From JAICXG01 sp036494545 (GTDB taxonomy: Bacteria; Verrucomicrobiota; Verrucomicrobiia; Chthoniobacterales; UBA10450), in assembly GCA_036494545.1 (NCBI GenBank), contig DASXOB010000003.1, positions 201,414 through 265,413 of the forward strand: DNA of 64,000 nt, in the 5' to 3' direction. Made by a program: the position numbers and the translations under genes. The number at the start of each line of letters is the position of its first letter. Position 1 is the first letter of the stretch. Below the pieces are notes generated by a model, which was not told the origin of the DNA, searched no databases, and saw nothing but the letters and a program-made list of their open reading frames with translations. Shown piece after piece: positions 24,149-32,761 of the stretch.

Positions 24149-26206
24149 ATGGATAAAAGCAGACTTTTGAAGGTAGGACCGCTCCGGCGGCTTTTCGCAA
24201 CGCTCCTGCTGGCGGCCGCGGTTGCGGCAACGCTGGGAGCCATTGGATCATCGCGCGGGGTGAGTCAATCCAGAGGTCCGGACATGGACGCGGCACTCCG
24301 CAAAATTGCACCCTGGGTGACCGAGCACACCAGCAAGGGACAGGAGGCCGAATTCATGGTCATCATGGCGGATCAAGCGGACCTGAGCGGTGCCACGCTT
24401 CTGCGCGCCAAGGCCGAAAAAGGCGGCTTTGTGCGGGATGCGCTTTGGAATAAAAGTCAGTCGACGCAAGGCCCCATCATCCAATGGTTGAAAGAGCACA
24501 AACTGCAGTATCGCTCCTTCTACATCGTGAATGCGCTCTGGGTGAAAGGTCATTACGATGATGCTGTGGCGATGGCATTGCGCTCCGACGTTGCTCGCGT
24601 TGAAGGCAACCCACACGTGCGCGGCCTTCCCGAGCAGATGGCCTTCGTTCCCGCGCCCTCGCAACCAAACTCAGTGGACACTGTTGAGCCCGGTATCGCC
24701 TATACACATGCTCCCAGTGTTTGGGCGGAAGGCTTTTTTGGCCAGGGAATCGTCGTCGCTGGCGCCGATACCGGCTTCCGCTGGACGCATACGGCGATTA
24801 AGCCTCACTATCGCGGCTGGAACGGAGTTACCGTCAATCATGACTATAATTGGCACGATTCGATTCACGACAGTGTCGGAAACCCCTGCGGCAACAATTC
24901 ACCACAGCCCTGCGATGACTTTGGCCATGGCTCGCATACGCTTGGCACGGCCATCGGTGACGATGGTGCGGGCAATCAAATCGGCATGGCGCCGCAGGCG
25001 CAAGCCATTGGTTGCCGCAATATGGATCAGGGCAATGGCACCCCGGCGCGCTACCTCGAGTGTTTCGAGTTCTTTCTCGCTCCTTATCCTGTAAATGGCG
25101 ATCCTTCGGACGGCGATCCAACCAAGGCACCCGATATCACCACTAACTCCTGGGGTTGTCCCGCATCGGAAGGCTGCTCGGCGCTCACCCTGCAAGCCGG
25201 CGTGGAAGCACAACGTGCTGCCGGGATCGAGATGGTCGTCGCCGCCGGGAACTCTGGTCCAGGTTGTTCCACAGTTACCGATCCGCCATCTCTCTATGAC
25301 GCGAGTTATACAGTGGGGGCTTTGAATACCGGAACCGATGTGATCGCTTCCTTCAGTAGTCGTGGACCGGTTACGGCTGACGGCAGCATGCGTTTGAAAC
25401 CGGATATCACCGCTCCAGGGACCAATACGCGATCGGCTTGGAATACTTCCGACACCACCTATGCTAGTATCAGTGGGACCTCGATGGCGACGCCGCACAT
25501 CGCCGGCGCAGTCGCGTTACTCTGGTCGGCGCATCCTGAATTGCAGAACAACCCCGATGCGACCGAGCCAGTTCTGAACGCTAACGCGGTCCATACTCTT
25601 TCCAACAGCTGCGACTCCGGGCCGCCAGCCACTCCTAACAACACTTACGGGAATGGCCGGATCGATATCCTTGCCGCCGTCAACGCCCCCTCGACCCTAA
25701 GTCTTACCTCGGCCGCGTCAGTCAAGACCCAGGGTTCACAATCCTTCGCGCTACCTTTGCCGCTGACTGGACAACCCGCAGTGGAATGCCGCAACACGGC
25801 CGGGCATCATACGCTCGTCTTCACCTTTAGCGATAACGTTGTTAGCGGTAGCGCCAGCCTTACTGCGGGCGTTGGTCGACTTCAGGGTAGCCCGACCTTT
25901 GCCGGTAATACTATGACGGTCAACCTGACCCGGGTCTCCGACGTGCAGAGTATCACCGTAACTCTGACGAATGTCATGAGTCCTTCCGGTCAAACCATTC
26001 CGAGTACGAGCGTGAGTATGAATGTGTTGGCGGGCGACGTCGATGCCAGCAAAACCGTCGATCAGGCCGATGCGAATCTCATCCGTGCCCAGGTAGGCAT
26101 GCCGGTTACTACGTCAAACTTCCGCGAAGATGTTCGTACCGACGGCGCAATCAATAACAACGACGGAAGGGAAGTGAAGGCCGATTTGGGACACACGCTG
26201 CCCTAA
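24149..26206 (+). CDS. Secreted subtilisin-like serine protease (S8) with C-terminal dockerin-like repeats
   Basis: 685 residues. Signal or anchor at 12-38 (RLFATLLLAAAVAATLGAIG), then an I9-like pro-region (about 55-165, with DQADLSGATLLRAKAEKGG). The S8 catalytic domain has Asp in VAGADTGFRW (about 207), His in FGHGSHTLGT (about 260) and Ser in SGTSMATPHIAG (about 448). The C-terminal 60 residues hold two EF-hand-like loops, DVDASKTVDQADANLIRAQVG and DVRTDGAINNNDGREV, spaced like a type I dockerin. A close paralogue lies at 48712, with a different tail. The stop codon lies inside a near-copy (CCCTAACGA) of the dispersed 9-mer, and a terminator hairpin follows. Confidence 0.92.
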   Translation: MDKSRLLKVGPLRRLFATLLLAAAVAATLGAIGSSRGVSQSRGPDMDAALRKIAPWVTEHTSKGQEAEFMVIMADQADLSGATLLRAKAEKGGFVRDALWNKSQSTQGPIIQWLKEHKLQYRSFYIVNALWVKGHYDDAVAMALRSDVARVEGNPHVRGLPEQMAFVPAPSQPNSVDTVEPGIAYTHAPSVWAEGFFGQGIVVAGADTGFRWTHTAIKPHYRGWNGVTVNHDYNWHDSIHDSVGNPCGNNSPQPCDDFGHGSHTLGTAIGDDGAGNQIGMAPQAQAIGCRNMDQGNGTPARYLECFEFFLAPYPVNGDPSDGDPTKAPDITTNSWGCPASEGCSALTLQAGVEAQRAAGIEMVVAAGNSGPGCSTVTDPPSLYDASYTVGALNTGTDVIASFSSRGPVTADGSMRLKPDITAPGTNTRSAWNTSDTTYASISGTSMATPHIAGAVALLWSAHPELQNNPDATEPVLNANAVHTLSNSCDSGPPATPNNTYGNGRIDILAAVNAPSTLSLTSAASVKTQGSQSFALPLPLTGQPAVECRNTAGHHTLVFTFSDNVVSGSASLTAGVGRLQGSPTFAGNTMTVNLTRVSDVQSITVTLTNVMSPSGQTIPSTSVSMNVLAGDVDASKTVDQADANLIRAQVGMPVTTSNFREDVRTDGAINNNDGREVKADLGHTLP

Positions 26207-26231
26207 CGAATAAATAACCGCTAAAGCTTGT

Positions 26232-26269
26232 TCGGCGCGGTCCAGCAATGGCCGCGCCGATTTGCTTTT
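26232..26269 (+). terminator. Rho-independent terminator after the subtilase gene
   Basis: A 9-bp perfect stem, TCGGCGCGG (26232-26240) pairing with CCGCGCCGA (26252-26260), encloses an 11-base loop and is followed by TTTGCTTTT. It lies 26 bases after the stop codon of the protease gene. Confidence 0.75.
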
Positions 26270-26368
26270 CCGCTCTTACCGCTGCGGACTCAAGGCCGAC
26301 ACCGAGATTGCTATTAACGCCGCGAAAGGCTAACCTTTGCCTCGCTCCGCAAAATCATTCCTGCAGCC

Positions 26369-26863
26369 ATGGCTATTCGAATCCTCGTCACCGGTGGCAC
26401 TTTCGACAAGGAATATAACGAGCGTACCGGCCAGCTTTATTTCAAGGATACTCACCTGGCCGAAATGCTTCGCCGCGGTCGCTCTCGGGTGGATGTGACG
26501 ATTCGCACCATCATGATGATCGACAGTCTCGAAATGACAGATGCCGACCGCGCCCTCGTCGTCCAGAATTGCCAGCAGGCGCCGGAAGATCGAATTGTTA
26601 TCACTCATGGCACGGACACCATGACCGACACCGCGGCAGCAATTGCTCGCGCGATTACCGGCAAGACCATTGTGCTAACCGGAGCGATGATTCCCTGGGC
26701 CTTTGGCAGCAGCGACGGTCTTTTCAATCTCGGCAGTGCTCTGTCTTTCGTCCAGGTGCTTCCGCCTGGCGTTTACCTGGCGATGAATGGGATGTGGTTT
26801 CCATGGGATCGCTGTCGCAAGAATCGCGAGCGCGGCGAGTTTGAGGAAATATCGCCCATCTAG
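26369..26863 (+). CDS. Short asparaginase-like protein (N-terminal domain only)
   Basis: 164 residues matching the N-terminal domain of type I/II L-asparaginases. TGGTFDKEYN near the start carries the first catalytic Thr, and VITHGTDTMTDTA (about residues 77-89) carries the second active-site Thr-Asp. The C-terminal domain of the usual roughly 330-residue enzyme is absent. Stand-alone single-domain forms of this size exist in many bacteria, so it need not be a truncation. Activity is uncertain. Confidence 0.85.
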   Translation: MAIRILVTGGTFDKEYNERTGQLYFKDTHLAEMLRRGRSRVDVTIRTIMMIDSLEMTDADRALVVQNCQQAPEDRIVITHGTDTMTDTAAAIARAITGKTIVLTGAMIPWAFGSSDGLFNLGSALSFVQVLPPGVYLAMNGMWFPWDRCRKNRERGEFEEISPI

Positions 26864-26943
26864 AGAACTTCTATCTATGGCGGCCCGAGTTATCCTTGGA
26901 TCGGCTTGCACAAGACAGCGTTAGAACCGGGGAAACTAACATT

Positions 26944-27972
26944 ATGAATCAGTCACCGTTAACACCAGATGCCATTCTTCAGGTTGGCTTTGGCTTTTGG
27001 AATTCGAAGGTACTGCTCAGTGCGGTTGAGTTACAGCTTTTTACCAAGCCTGGCCAGCGACAACTTACCGGCGCCGAGCTGGAAAAGGAACTCGGACTCC
27101 ATCCCAGGGGCGTCGCGGACTTTCTCGATGCCCTTGTGGCCATGAAATTTCTCCATCGCGACGGCGAGGGAGTTGAAGCAACATATTTCAATACTCCCGA
27201 GACAGCGCTCTTTCTCGATCGAACAAGCCCTCGCTATGTCGGCGGTATCCTGGAGATGCTAAACGCGCGGCTCTTTAGGTATTGGAACGACCTGCCCGAA
27301 GCCCTTCGCACCGGACAGCCACAGAATGAAACCAAGCAGGGAGAGAAAGGGATCTTCGAGGAACTCTACTCTGAGCCCGCGAAACTGGAGCAGTTCCTTG
27401 GGGCAATGAGCGGTCTCTCGCGGATTAACTTTGAGGCTTTGGCGGACAAATTCGACTTCTCAAGATATCAGACACTCTGCGACGTTGGCGGCGCAAGTGG
27501 ATTACTCTGCACAGAAGTAGCAAAGAAACATCCGCGCATTCAATGCACCAGCTTTGACCTCCCGGCAGTTGAGCCGGTGGCCAAAAAGCAGATCGCCGCC
27601 GCCGGACTGAGCGATCGGATCCGCGTCGTCTCGGGCGATTTCTTCCATGATCCTCTGCCTAAGGTCGATGTCATCACGATGGGCATGATTTTGCATGACT
27701 GGAACCTGGAGCGAAAGATGCAGCTTATCCGGGCAGCTTACGATGCTCTTCCGAGCGGTGGCGCCTTCATTGCCATCGAGGCGCTGATCGATGATGCCCG
27801 ACGAGAGCATGTCTTCGGACTCCTTATGTCTCTCAACATGCTGATCGAGTTTGGCGAAGCCTTCGATTTCTCAGGCGCCGATTTCCGGAAATGGTGCGGA
27901 GAAGTTGGATTTAAACGGTTCGAAGTGATTCACCTCGCCGGTCCATCAAGCGCTGCGATCGCCTACAAATAG
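26944..27972 (+). CDS. O-methyltransferase of the plant/fungal OMT-like family (Methyltransf_2)
   Basis: 342 residues from the ATG at 26944. An N-terminal winged-helix dimerisation domain (about 10-100: LSAVELQLFTKPG, LGLHPRGVADFLDALVAM) precedes a SAM-binding domain. That domain has DVGGASGLLCTEVAKKHP (about 179), CTSFDLPAVEPVA and the catalytic-base region GMILHDWNLERKM with the His expected for this family. Members methylate hydroxyl groups on small aromatic or polyketide molecules (acetylserotonin O-methyltransferase type). No biosynthetic partner gene is adjacent, so the substrate is open. Confidence 0.88.
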   Translation: MNQSPLTPDAILQVGFGFWNSKVLLSAVELQLFTKPGQRQLTGAELEKELGLHPRGVADFLDALVAMKFLHRDGEGVEATYFNTPETALFLDRTSPRYVGGILEMLNARLFRYWNDLPEALRTGQPQNETKQGEKGIFEELYSEPAKLEQFLGAMSGLSRINFEALADKFDFSRYQTLCDVGGASGLLCTEVAKKHPRIQCTSFDLPAVEPVAKKQIAAAGLSDRIRVVSGDFFHDPLPKVDVITMGMILHDWNLERKMQLIRAAYDALPSGGAFIAIEALIDDARREHVFGLLMSLNMLIEFGEAFDFSGADFRKWCGEVGFKRFEVIHLAGPSSAAIAYK

Positions 27973-28022
27973 ACTGCACCCCTTATCGCTCGCTCTCCCG
28001 CGGGACTAGCTCTTGGCGCTGG

Positions 28023-28682
28023 TTAGGCCGAGAGGGTAAATGAGACCGTTTCGCCGGCGGCGCGATGGTTAGACCAAAATCTGTCGCCATCAAACGTAAG
28101 CGAGCGCGCAGCAAATGGAATAAGAGCCAGGTCTTCCACTTTCGGAGAACTCTCTCGCGGATCGAGTCGCGCAATCCGCCATTCCTCCGACTTACCCGGC
28201 ACATCCTTGTTCTCCTTCCCACGCAAAACATAAAGGAGCCCATCGGCGAAGGTGTGACCACAGATCTCGGCGCCGACCGCGATCTCCCGGGAAACCATGC
28301 CTCGCGCGTCGTACTGCAGGATGATTCCTTTATACCATTGACTCACAAAAATAGATTTGCCGTCATAACTCAAATACGAGCCCGTATAGTCGGGGCAGGC
28401 AAACAGCCTTGTGAATCCTGTTGCCGTCGTATAACTATAAACATACCGATCGTCGTTCAATCCTTTGCCGATCGTTGCCCGTAAACCGTCCGTCGTCGCC
28501 ACTGCCGCCCACACTACTCCCGGCGGATCGAGTTCCTCGACCACCTTTAGTCCGTCACGCTCGACTTGATAAAGAGCTCCGAGATCGCGCGAACTCAGCC
28601 AAAACCGTCCTCCGTCCCACGCCAGCGCCTGTGGCGTGACGGTCGGAGATGGATAACGCCTGACATTAGAAATCTCGTCCAT
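28023..28682 (-). CDS. Beta-propeller protein of unknown function
   Basis: 219 residues from the ATG at 28682 (MDEISNVRRY). Repeated short blades show Trp/Asp-rich patterns (LAWDGGRFWLSSRDLGALYQ, YLSYDGKSIFVSQWYKG, LTFDGDRFWSNHRAAG), resembling glutamine-cyclotransferase or NHL-like propellers. No signal peptide and no catalytic motif is visible. It is convergent with the methyltransferase gene and divergent from the PLP enzyme that follows. Confidence 0.65.
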   Translation of the reverse strand: MDEISNVRRYPSPTVTPQALAWDGGRFWLSSRDLGALYQVERDGLKVVEELDPPGVVWAAVATTDGLRATIGKGLNDDRYVYSYTTATGFTRLFACPDYTGSYLSYDGKSIFVSQWYKGIILQYDARGMVSREIAVGAEICGHTFADGLLYVLRGKENKDVPGKSEEWRIARLDPRESSPKVEDLALIPFAARSLTFDGDRFWSNHRAAGETVSFTLSA

Positions 28683-28797
28683 CCTGGAATCTACTGCATT
28701 GCCGGAGACATCAAGTCGCTTTCGCACTGGACCGCGGCGACAGCCTTGAGATATTGCTGGCCGCGCCGTAAATGATGGGTCGATTAATGACCGTTCG

Positions 28798-29760
28798 ATG
28801 AATGTTTCAAGGGTTCGATTCGCTCATCTGCCCACTCCGGTCGAAGCATTGCCCCGGCTATCCGAGGCCTTGAGCGGTCCGCAGTTGCTTGTTAAGCGCG
28901 ACGATCAGACCGGCCTCGCTTTAGGCGGAAATAAGACCCGGAAACTGGAATTCCTGATCGCCGAGGCGCGCGAGCATGGCGCGCGCACATTGATCACTGC
29001 CGGCGCGCTCCAGTCGAATCATTGCCGCCAAACAGCCGCCGCGGCCGCTCGCTTTGGTTTCAAATGTATCCTTCTTCTTACTGGCCAGGCGCCGGAACTG
29101 CCTTCCGCGAATCTGTTACTCGATCAATTGTTCGGCGCCGAGATCATTCATGTGAAAGAACGTCAGGAGCGTGACCGAATCCTCCAGCAGACCTTCGAAC
29201 GCGCCGTGGATGAAGGGCTGCAACCTTATCTTGTTCCCTATGGCGGGTCGAGTCCAACCGGCGCCCTGGGATATGCCTTCGCCATTGAGGAACTCCTACA
29301 ACAAGGCATCACTGGGGACTGGATTGTCTTGGCCACTTCATCCGGCGGCACTCAGGCCGGGCTCCTTCTGGGTCAGCGACTATTCGGATATAAAGGCCAA
29401 CTGCTGGGAATTAGCGTTGATGAGTCAGATGACTGGATAAAGGAACATGTCTCGGCGCTGGCCACGGCCGCGAGTCAAAGATTGGGAGATACAATCCCAT
29501 TCCAGCCGAACGACGTCTTATGTAATGCTGAGTACTGCCAGGCGGGCTATGGTGTTCTTTCCGAAAGAGAGCGCGAAGCCGTTCACCTCTTCGCACAATA
29601 CGAAGGCCTTTTGCTGGATCCGGTTTATACCGGTCGGGCTGCGGCCGGCCTGGTCGATCTCATCCGGAAAGGCTTCTTTGACAAAGGCGAGACGGTCCTA
29701 TTCTGGCACACAGGTGGTCAACCGGCGCTCTTTGCGGAACGATATGCCGGTAACATCTAA
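28798..29760 (+). CDS. PLP-dependent D-cysteine desulfhydrase / ACC deaminase family enzyme
   Basis: 320 residues. The PLP Lys lies in ALGGNKTRKLEFL (about residue 49). Substrate or phosphate-binding segments are AGALQSNHCRQTAAAAARFG (about 67-86), VPYGGSSPTGALGYAFA (about 153) and ATSSGGTQAGLLLG (about 184). The order and length match the D-cysteine desulfhydrase and 1-aminocyclopropane-1-carboxylate deaminase group. Which of the two activities applies is not decided by sequence reading alone. The stop codon overlaps CTAACGA, a partial copy of the 9-mer. Confidence 0.87.
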   Translation: MNVSRVRFAHLPTPVEALPRLSEALSGPQLLVKRDDQTGLALGGNKTRKLEFLIAEAREHGARTLITAGALQSNHCRQTAAAAARFGFKCILLLTGQAPELPSANLLLDQLFGAEIIHVKERQERDRILQQTFERAVDEGLQPYLVPYGGSSPTGALGYAFAIEELLQQGITGDWIVLATSSGGTQAGLLLGQRLFGYKGQLLGISVDESDDWIKEHVSALATAASQRLGDTIPFQPNDVLCNAEYCQAGYGVLSEREREAVHLFAQYEGLLLDPVYTGRAAAGLVDLIRKGFFDKGETVLFWHTGGQPALFAERYAGNI

Positions 29761-29779
29761 CGACTGCAGACCTCGTGGA

Positions 29780-31054
29780 TTACCTCGTCCGGCGCAGCGG
29801 AACCGCGATCACTGTCGTCCCTTTCAAGTCGTCTAAGTTTTTGATGCTGCCATCGGGTTGGTAATGTCCGACATAAGAGTTAGCAATCACATTAAGTGCG
29901 CCGTTCGCGATTGCACCGGTTGTCGGCTCGTCGAACTCCGGATGATGATGCGACTGCAGGACAGTCACACCAGAGATCCGAGTGCCTTTTTCACTTAATG
30001 CCATTCGAATTACCCGGCCGGGATTAGCGGTATTCTGAATGCCAAACAAATCGCCCTCATGCCAGTAAAGTCCATCGCAGCCTCCCGTAGCCACCGTGTC
30101 CGGCTGTGGTAACCTTACCGGCTCGCCGGTCTTCGTGTCGATGCGCGCAATCCCGGTCGAGAGCGTGACATACAACATCCCGTCGGAACTCAGTGTGATT
30201 CCATTTGCACCAGGTAATTTTCCCTTTCCCCCAAACGGAAGCAGTTTCGTCTCATCGCGCTTCTTACGAAAGAGTGAGCCTGCCCCTGAGTCGGTCACGT
30301 AGAGCGTTCCGTCCGGCGCCACCGTGAGATCGTTGAGTTGGGCCGCTTCTGGCGCCACAAATCGATCGGTAAGTCGACCAGTCTTTAGGTCGTAACGCAC
30401 GACCGTATTCCTCCGCTCTTTCTTACCACTCTCTTCGAAGTTGTTCGTGCTTACTGCATACAGGCATCCGTGCGGCGAATCGACGCTCAGACCGAGAACC
30501 GCATCGAGCTGGTCGCCAGCGCTGGAGAAATCCTGTGTCTCACCTTTGCCATCTGTCACTATCACCCTATGTTGCGCCACGCTGCCAAGAAAGAAACGCT
30601 GGCCAACGGCGTCATAGGCTATTCCTTCCGGAATGAGTCTCGGATCCTTCAATCGAAACGCGACCGGAGAGTTAGGCATGGCCGGTTCTTGCTCGGCGAG
30701 CTCCTTGCGGATCGCCTGGAATTCCTGCTCGTTCCACAAGGTATCAAAGCCGGTATTCCGCGTTGGAATGAGCCCAAGTTTGCGCCCTTTCAAACTGCGC
30801 AGGAGCGCCAGGACCGGTTCACGCTCACCCATGCGGGTGCGCAACAATGCCTCATAGAAAACAAGGATGCCGTCGCCTGGCCGTTCCTTCCGCAACGTTT
30901 GCAACCGCTCCAGACTCGCGCGAGCCGCCGCGGACACGTCATCCGCTCCATTCGCCAGCGGAAAGAACTGTAACGCCAGGACCAGAACCGCGCACAACAT
31001 GACTCTTAGGACGGCAGTTCGATCACCGCGCCTCGCAAGCCTTCTCGTCATCAT
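29780..31054 (-). CDS. Exported SMP-30/NHL-type beta-propeller protein
   Basis: About 424 residues from the ATG at 31054; an earlier start at 31126 is possible. Basic N-terminus and signal (RVMLCAVLVLALQFFPLANG), a helical segment with TPR-like text (about 55-110), then a six-bladed propeller of SMP-30/gluconolactonase type. Diagnostic text: IPEGIAYDAVGQRFFLGSVA, LNDLTVAPDGTLYVTDSGAG and GANGITLSSDGMLYVT. Gluconolactonase-family proteins bind a divalent metal and open lactones, but many exported members are uncharacterised. Confidence 0.83.
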   Translation of the reverse strand: MMTRRLARRGDRTAVLRVMLCAVLVLALQFFPLANGADDVSAAARASLERLQTLRKERPGDGILVFYEALLRTRMGEREPVLALLRSLKGRKLGLIPTRNTGFDTLWNEQEFQAIRKELAEQEPAMPNSPVAFRLKDPRLIPEGIAYDAVGQRFFLGSVAQHRVIVTDGKGETQDFSSAGDQLDAVLGLSVDSPHGCLYAVSTNNFEESGKKERRNTVVRYDLKTGRLTDRFVAPEAAQLNDLTVAPDGTLYVTDSGAGSLFRKKRDETKLLPFGGKGKLPGANGITLSSDGMLYVTLSTGIARIDTKTGEPVRLPQPDTVATGGCDGLYWHEGDLFGIQNTANPGRVIRMALSEKGTRISGVTVLQSHHHPEFDEPTTGAIANGALNVIANSYVGHYQPDGSIKNLDDLKGTTVIAVPLRRTR

Positions 31055-31240
31055 ACAGCATCTTCCGGAGCCCCACTCTGTGTGCAAGCAACCAATTCCC
31101 GCCAAGAGCCGGCTGAGATAAGACATTTATCCGACCATTCCGGACCTTCGACAAAGACTCATCCTAACAGCAGTGATCTGGTAATGGTTCGATTGTGTGA
31201 AAACGTCGTTCTGCCAATATGAATGGAACTTGGCCGATCC

Positions 31241-31915
31241 ATGGATAAGATTCTCCGCGTGAAACGAGTGTTGCTCATCCTGCTCGTCATTCTTGTCGCA
31301 GGTTCGAGTTATGTTTACGTCGACTGGCATTGGAAGCGATCACTTCCCCCGCGCGGCGGCCGCTATTTCTTTCATCGGGTTCAGTTACCAGTTCCCCTAT
31401 TCCAGCAGGGTGACGAGCGTTGGCGAGACGATCCGCTGGGCGGCGTGGCCATAAATGGAACCATCGGTAGCGACGGATGCGCCGTCGCCGCGACCGCGAT
31501 GATCTTTCGATCCTACGGAATCGATACCGACCCCCAGCGGCTGAACTGGTTTCTCAGCGCGGTTGGAGGTTTTACTCCCCAAGGCTGGCTCTACTGGGAC
31601 CGCGCCGCCTGGTGGGCGCCCGATCGGGTCCGGCATATCTATGAGGATCTGCCGAGCTATGCACTCATCGACTCCAACCTGGACCACGGTAATCCTGTTA
31701 TTGTGCGAGTTCGTTTCCGCAGCGGCATGACTCATTTCATCGTCATTGCCGGCAAGGAAGGTTTTGACTACCTTGTCCGCGACCCTGGCGCCGGGGCGAT
31801 CAAGGGTTATTATCCTTTGCGAGAACTGGGTAGTAACATCGAAGCTCTCCGCTTTTATGAGCCGCTGAACGCAGGCCATGCACATCTTGAAACTCAAGCT
31901 CAACCAACCGGCTGA
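31241..31915 (+). CDS. Membrane-anchored C39-like cysteine peptidase (Peptidase_C39_2)
   Basis: 224 residues from the ATG at 31241. An N-terminal signal anchor (VLLILLVILVAGSSYVYV) leads to a papain-like fold of the C39_2 type: Cys in NGTIGSDGCAVAATAMIF, His in GMTHFIVIAGKEGFD, Asp in YLVRDPGAG. The region PLFQQGDERWRDDPLG before the Cys is typical. The family includes peptidases and transglutaminase-like domains that act in the envelope; it lacks the ABC transporter part of bacteriocin exporters. No precursor peptide is adjacent. Confidence 0.82.
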   Translation: MDKILRVKRVLLILLVILVAGSSYVYVDWHWKRSLPPRGGRYFFHRVQLPVPLFQQGDERWRDDPLGGVAINGTIGSDGCAVAATAMIFRSYGIDTDPQRLNWFLSAVGGFTPQGWLYWDRAAWWAPDRVRHIYEDLPSYALIDSNLDHGNPVIVRVRFRSGMTHFIVIAGKEGFDYLVRDPGAGAIKGYYPLRELGSNIEALRFYEPLNAGHAHLETQAQPTG

Positions 31916-31975
31916 AGCCACCGCACCCCGCGAAGTCTTCGACTCTTCGTCCCATCGCAGCTAAAACCCGGCACC

Positions 31976-32500
31976 ATGTCTTGGGCAGTATTTCTTCGGG
32001 CAGTGAATGTCGGCAAGACCAATCGGTGTCAGCCGGTCTTGATTGCGAAACAGTTGGTCAGATTCGGGATGACTAACATTGGCGCGGTTGGCACCTTTGT
32101 CGTGCGAAAGGATGTGGCCGAATCCACCCTTCGCGATGCTATCGCCGATCGCCTGCCATTCCGATGCGACATCATGATCTGTCCCGCGACAGAAGTCACC
32201 AGTCTCGTGGCCGCGGAGCCTTTTGCCGGTCAGCCTTCCGACCCCGATGTCGTTCGATTCGTGAGTGTCATGGCCAGGAAGCTGCCAGGGTTCAAACCGC
32301 TTCCGCTCATCTTTCCACCGACTGGTGACTGGTCGGCGAAACTCATGAGAATTCAAGGCCCGTTCGCGATCGGTCTCTACCGCCGGCATATGAAAGCCAT
32401 TGGTTACCTCGGCAAAATCGAAAAGCAACTAGGCGTTCCGGTAACTACTCGCAATTGGAACACGATCCAAAAAGTGGCGGAAGTCATCGCCAAAGGCTAA
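31976..32500 (+). CDS. DUF1697-domain protein
   Basis: 174 residues. The family start is SWAVFLRAVNVGKTNR, with LRAVNVGG-like text diagnostic of DUF1697. Further family segments are GMTNIGAVGTFVV and the end MKAIGYLGKIEKQLGVPVTTRNWNTIQKV. DUF1697 proteins are small cytoplasmic proteins with no known role. The gene stands alone on the plus strand. Confidence 0.85.
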   Translation: MSWAVFLRAVNVGKTNRCQPVLIAKQLVRFGMTNIGAVGTFVVRKDVAESTLRDAIADRLPFRCDIMICPATEVTSLVAAEPFAGQPSDPDVVRFVSVMARKLPGFKPLPLIFPPTGDWSAKLMRIQGPFAIGLYRRHMKAIGYLGKIEKQLGVPVTTRNWNTIQKVAEVIAKG

Positions 32501-32610
32501 GGCGATTTCGCGTCCATGGCGAAGTTGTAACTCAGCTTCTGACCTGAACCACAGGGCATTTTGCTGCGCAGGGCGGAAATTCGATTCCCATCGAAGGCAA
32601 TATTGGAGAA
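32497..32610 (-). pseudogene. Possible remnant of a SEC-C motif protein C-terminus
   Basis: A minus-strand frame reads LRSKMPCGSGQKLSYNF before a stop that overlaps the DUF1697 stop. The PCGSG(Q/K)K stretch is the N-half of the SEC-C zinc motif (CPCGSGKKYKxC), but the second metal ligands are missing and no start or upstream domain is found. It is probably a degraded gene end, or chance similarity. Confidence 0.3.
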
Positions 32611-32761
32611 CTAAATCTTCAAAAATAGCATTGACATCGCGTTAGGGGCGAGCCTTTGATCTTCTCATACCTTAGCCCCACTTAATAATCCCGACCGTTT
32701 CGGAGGGTGGATCGAGCCGGCCTTGTCGAGAGAGGCTCCGGTTAAATCGGAGGTCTCAATC

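Noticed and set aside
31241..31915. C39-like peptidase and the Gly-Gly peptide at 12154 as one bacteriocin system
   Set aside because: The two are 19 kb apart, the peptidase lacks an ABC transporter domain, and its C39_2 subtype is not the leader-cutting type.
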